Source of the DNA: Mesorhizobium sp. C432A
GTDB lineage: Bacteria > Pseudomonadota > Alphaproteobacteria > Rhizobiales > Rhizobiaceae
NCBI RefSeq assembly: GCF_030323145.1
Contig: NZ_CP100470.1
Location: forward strand, 5,869,001 to 5,933,000
Direction of reading: 5' to 3'
Length of the DNA: 64,000 nucleotides
The translations under genes and the position numbers were made by a program. The notes beneath the pieces are model-generated. The model was not told the DNA's origin and ran no database searches. It worked only from the letters and a program-made list of their open reading frames with translations. Positions within the stretch are counted from its first letter, which is position 1, and each line of letters starts with the position of its first letter. Of this stretch, positions 62,190-64,000 are shown in pieces.

Positions 62190-62219
62190 AATCGTGCCGG
62201 CCCGGGAGCCGGCACGATT
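62190..62219 (-). terminator. Strong stem-loop after the binding-protein gene
   Basis: Perfect 12-bp arms AATCGTGCCGGC and GCCGGCACGATT around a 6-base loop, 15 bp past the binding-protein stop on the minus strand and 105 bp before the permease start. There is no T run. It likely protects the upstream mRNA or reduces read-through, raising binding protein over permease. Confidence 0.65.
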
Positions 62220-62234
62220 TAAGTGCATTGCCGG

Positions 62235-63032
62235 TCAGGCCTTGGGCAGCGGCATTTCCTTGACCGTCGAGGAATCGGCTGGCGCGTCGCTGCCGAACCA
62301 CTTCTTGTGGATCGCGGCCAGCGTTCCGTCCTTCTTCATCGCGGTCAGCGCGTCGTTCAGCTTGCCGAGCAGCGGATGGTCCTTGCTCATCATCAGGCCG
62401 TACTGTTCGCCGGTCTTGATGCGCTGCTTGACCTTCAGGTCCTTCATCTTGGTGAAGGAGTATTCCATGCCCGGAATATCGCTGACGGCGGCGTCCACGC
62501 GGCCCGCGCTGAGGTCGAGCAGAAGATTCTGCTGCGTGTCATAGCCCTTCACGTCGCTGTAGCCGTCAGCCTCCTGATGCGCCTTGACCCAGGTCTCGCC
62601 GGTCGAGCCTGAAAGCACGCCGACGATCTTGCCCTTGAGGTCGGCCTCGGTGTTAACAGCGCTATCGGTCTTCGTCGCAATGCCCATGTCGGAGTCATAA
62701 TAGGGCTGGGTGAAGGACAGCGTTTTCAGTCGCTCCGGCGTGATGGTGATCGAGGAGATCGCGACATCGATGCGGTTGGAACTGACAGCCGCGAACAGCG
62801 CCTGGAAGCCGAGGTCGGCAATGTCGGTGGTCATGCCGGCACGCTTGGCCGCTTCGTTGACGATGTCGACTTCAAAGCCCTCGAAAGTGCCGCTCTCGTT
62901 CTTGTATTCGAAGGGCGGATTGGTCGGGTAGGCGCCGACATTGAGCACATCGGCGGCAAAGGCGGTGGCCGGGCCGGCAGCGATGCCGATCGTGGCGGCG
63001 AGAAGAAGCAGGTTGCGACGAGTGAAGCTCAT
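62235..63032 (-). CDS. Periplasmic solute-binding protein, family 3
   Basis: Amino-acid-type binding protein, 265 residues. The signal peptide has a twin-Arg-like start (MSFTRRNLLLLAATIGIA) ending near AFAA. The mature part shows LNVGAYPTNPPFEYKNESGTFEGFEVDI, ISSITITPERLKTLSFTQPY and VDAAVSDIPGMEYSF. It belongs with the permease at 61410. The operon-mates suggest an amino acid or amine ligand. Confidence 0.92.
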   Translation of the reverse strand: MSFTRRNLLLLAATIGIAAGPATAFAADVLNVGAYPTNPPFEYKNESGTFEGFEVDIVNEAAKRAGMTTDIADLGFQALFAAVSSNRIDVAISSITITPERLKTLSFTQPYYDSDMGIATKTDSAVNTEADLKGKIVGVLSGSTGETWVKAHQEADGYSDVKGYDTQQNLLLDLSAGRVDAAVSDIPGMEYSFTKMKDLKVKQRIKTGEQYGLMMSKDHPLLGKLNDALTAMKKDGTLAAIHKKWFGSDAPADSSTVKEMPLPKA

Positions 63033-63108
63033 TTTGTGTTCCCTCTGGTTGTGATCGGGCGGGTTTGCTCCCGCACGGTTTGTTGCCGTCCCACCTCCCA
63101 GCGGGGCG

Positions 63109-64000
63109 TCAATTCATGGCGGCGACCATGCGCTCGAGCGCGGTCGCTATCTGGTCGCGTTCACGGCACACGCACATCCGCAGGAAGGCCGCTGCCGAAT
63201 TTCCAAAGAGGTGGCCGGGAGCCAGCCCGACGCGCGCCGTCTCCAGTATCCTGGCGCAGGCCTGCCGGGCGTCGCTTTCGCCGTCCATGGCAAAGAAGGC
63301 ATACATGCCTCCGCGCGGTTTCGTCGGCAGGATGATGCCGGGAATCTGTGCCAGCCTGTCATAGGCAAGGTCGAGGCCGGTTTTGATCCGCTGCCTGATC
63401 TCCTCGACCAGCGGCTCGCCTTGGCGGATGGCGGCGACAGCGCCTGCCTGGATAGGCGCGGCGGTGCCGCTGTTGATGTACTGCGTCATGGCGCCAAGCT
63501 GGTCGGCCACCCCCGACGGATGCGTCAGCCAGCCGATGCGCCAGCCGGTCATCGCCCACGCCTTCGAAAAACTGTTGACCGACAGCACCCGGTCGCCATC
63601 CTCGGCGATCTGCAGGATGGAAGGAGCAACATTGCCGTCGAAATAGAGCCGGCCATAGACCTCGTCGGAGATGATCCAGATGCCGGTGCGCCGGCTGAAG
63701 TCGAGCAGCGCCTGCATCTCCTCGCGCGACGCGGTCCAGCCGGTCGGGTTGGACGGCGTCGACAGGAGGATCGCGCGTGTGCGCGCATCGCAAGTGGCGA
63801 ACAGCCGGTCGAGATCGAGATGCCAGTCGCCCTTGAAGTCGAGCGAAAACGGCCTTGGCTCGCCGCCGATCAGATGGATGGCGTTGTGGATGTTGGGCCA
63901 TTGCGGCGCGACATAGACGACGTTGCTGCCGGTATCGACCAGCAGTTCCAGCGCCAGGTACAGCGCCTGCATACCGCCGGGCGTGACGGTGGTGCGCGCA
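63109..64000 (-). CDS. Class I/II PLP-dependent aminotransferase (N-terminus beyond window)
   Basis: Aspartate-aminotransferase-fold enzyme; about 296 C-terminal residues are visible, and the frame is open to the window edge. It has VTPGGMQALYLALE at the cofactor phosphate region, STPSNPTGW, IISDEVYGRLYFDG, the Schiff-base lysine in NSFSKAWAMTGWRIGW, and a C-terminal arginine in FLRMCVCRERDQI near the substrate-carboxylate position. It is upstream of and in line with the binding protein and permease, so probably part of the same uptake-and-degradation unit. Confidence 0.9.
   Translation of the reverse strand, partial: ARTTVTPGGMQALYLALELLVDTGSNVVYVAPQWPNIHNAIHLIGGEPRPFSLDFKGDWHLDLDRLFATCDARTRAILLSTPSNPTGWTASREEMQALLDFSRRTGIWIISDEVYGRLYFDGNVAPSILQIAEDGDRVLSVNSFSKAWAMTGWRIGWLTHPSGVADQLGAMTQYINSGTAAPIQAGAVAAIRQGEPLVEEIRQRIKTGLDLAYDRLAQIPGIILPTKPRGGMYAFFAMDGESDARQACARILETARVGLAPGHLFGNSAAAFLRMCVCRERDQIATALERMVAAMN

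Overview
The window is GC-rich, gene-dense chromosomal DNA from an alphaproteobacterium of the Hyphomicrobiales. Mesorhizobium or a close relative is the best guess, from the assimilatory nitrate operon order nasT-nasS-nrtABC-nirBD-nasA, the density of amino-acid and solute ABC transporters, the LpsL-type epimerase, and a palindromic repeat of a style I recall from Mesorhizobium genomes. I saw no tRNA, rRNA, CRISPR array or intact insertion sequence. Almost everything is catabolism or uptake, organised as operons with overlapping ATGA/GTGA stop-start junctions and divergent regulators.

Layout. 1-3590: aldehyde dehydrogenase (5' end missing), class III aminotransferase, quinone-reductase-like alcohol dehydrogenase. 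3603-3828: frameshifted remnant of a beta-lactamase-family hydrolase. 3958-8772: polar amino-acid-type ABC transporter with a glycosylasparaginase-family hydrolase and a LacI regulator. 8854-18039: two divergent operons encoding a branched-chain-amino-acid-type ABC transporter, an FAD amine oxidase, an aldo/keto reductase, three small poorly characterised proteins and a GntR/FCD regulator. 18170-29109: nitrate uptake and assimilation with a readable control region: an NtrC-like site, a sigma54 promoter, a two-hexaloop NasT target and an overlapping terminator. nasA carries an in-frame palindromic insertion. 29392-31680: MscS-family channel.

31858-42665: divergent cluster around an IclR regulator. 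One arm is an APC permease, a cytochrome P450 and an aldehyde dehydrogenase. The other is a Tm-1/UPF0261 protein, a HAD hydrolase, an omega-aminotransferase, a phospho-lyase-like class III enzyme and an APH-family kinase. I read it as a candidate pathway in which a hydroxylated amine is phosphorylated, split by a phospho-lyase and oxidised. 42683-50931: 4-hydroxyphenylacetate (homoprotocatechuate) catabolism, hpaBC and hpaDEFGH with hpaR and hpaA; no hpaI aldolase is present. 51198-51944: a second IclR gene whose upstream palindrome matches the first IclR palindrome at 16 of 17 bases.

52003-54053: AraC-family remnant, then a divergent SDR/AraC pair with two 21-bp-spaced direct repeats. 54124-57898: nucleotide-sugar genes (UDP-glucuronate 4-epimerase, UDP-sugar dehydrogenase with a 3' frameshift in a G run, UDP-glucuronate decarboxylase with a TTG start). 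58123-60084: FadJ-like protein lacking its usual C-terminus. 60093-64000: class V aminotransferase-like protein, ABC permease, binding protein and a class I aminotransferase running off the window.
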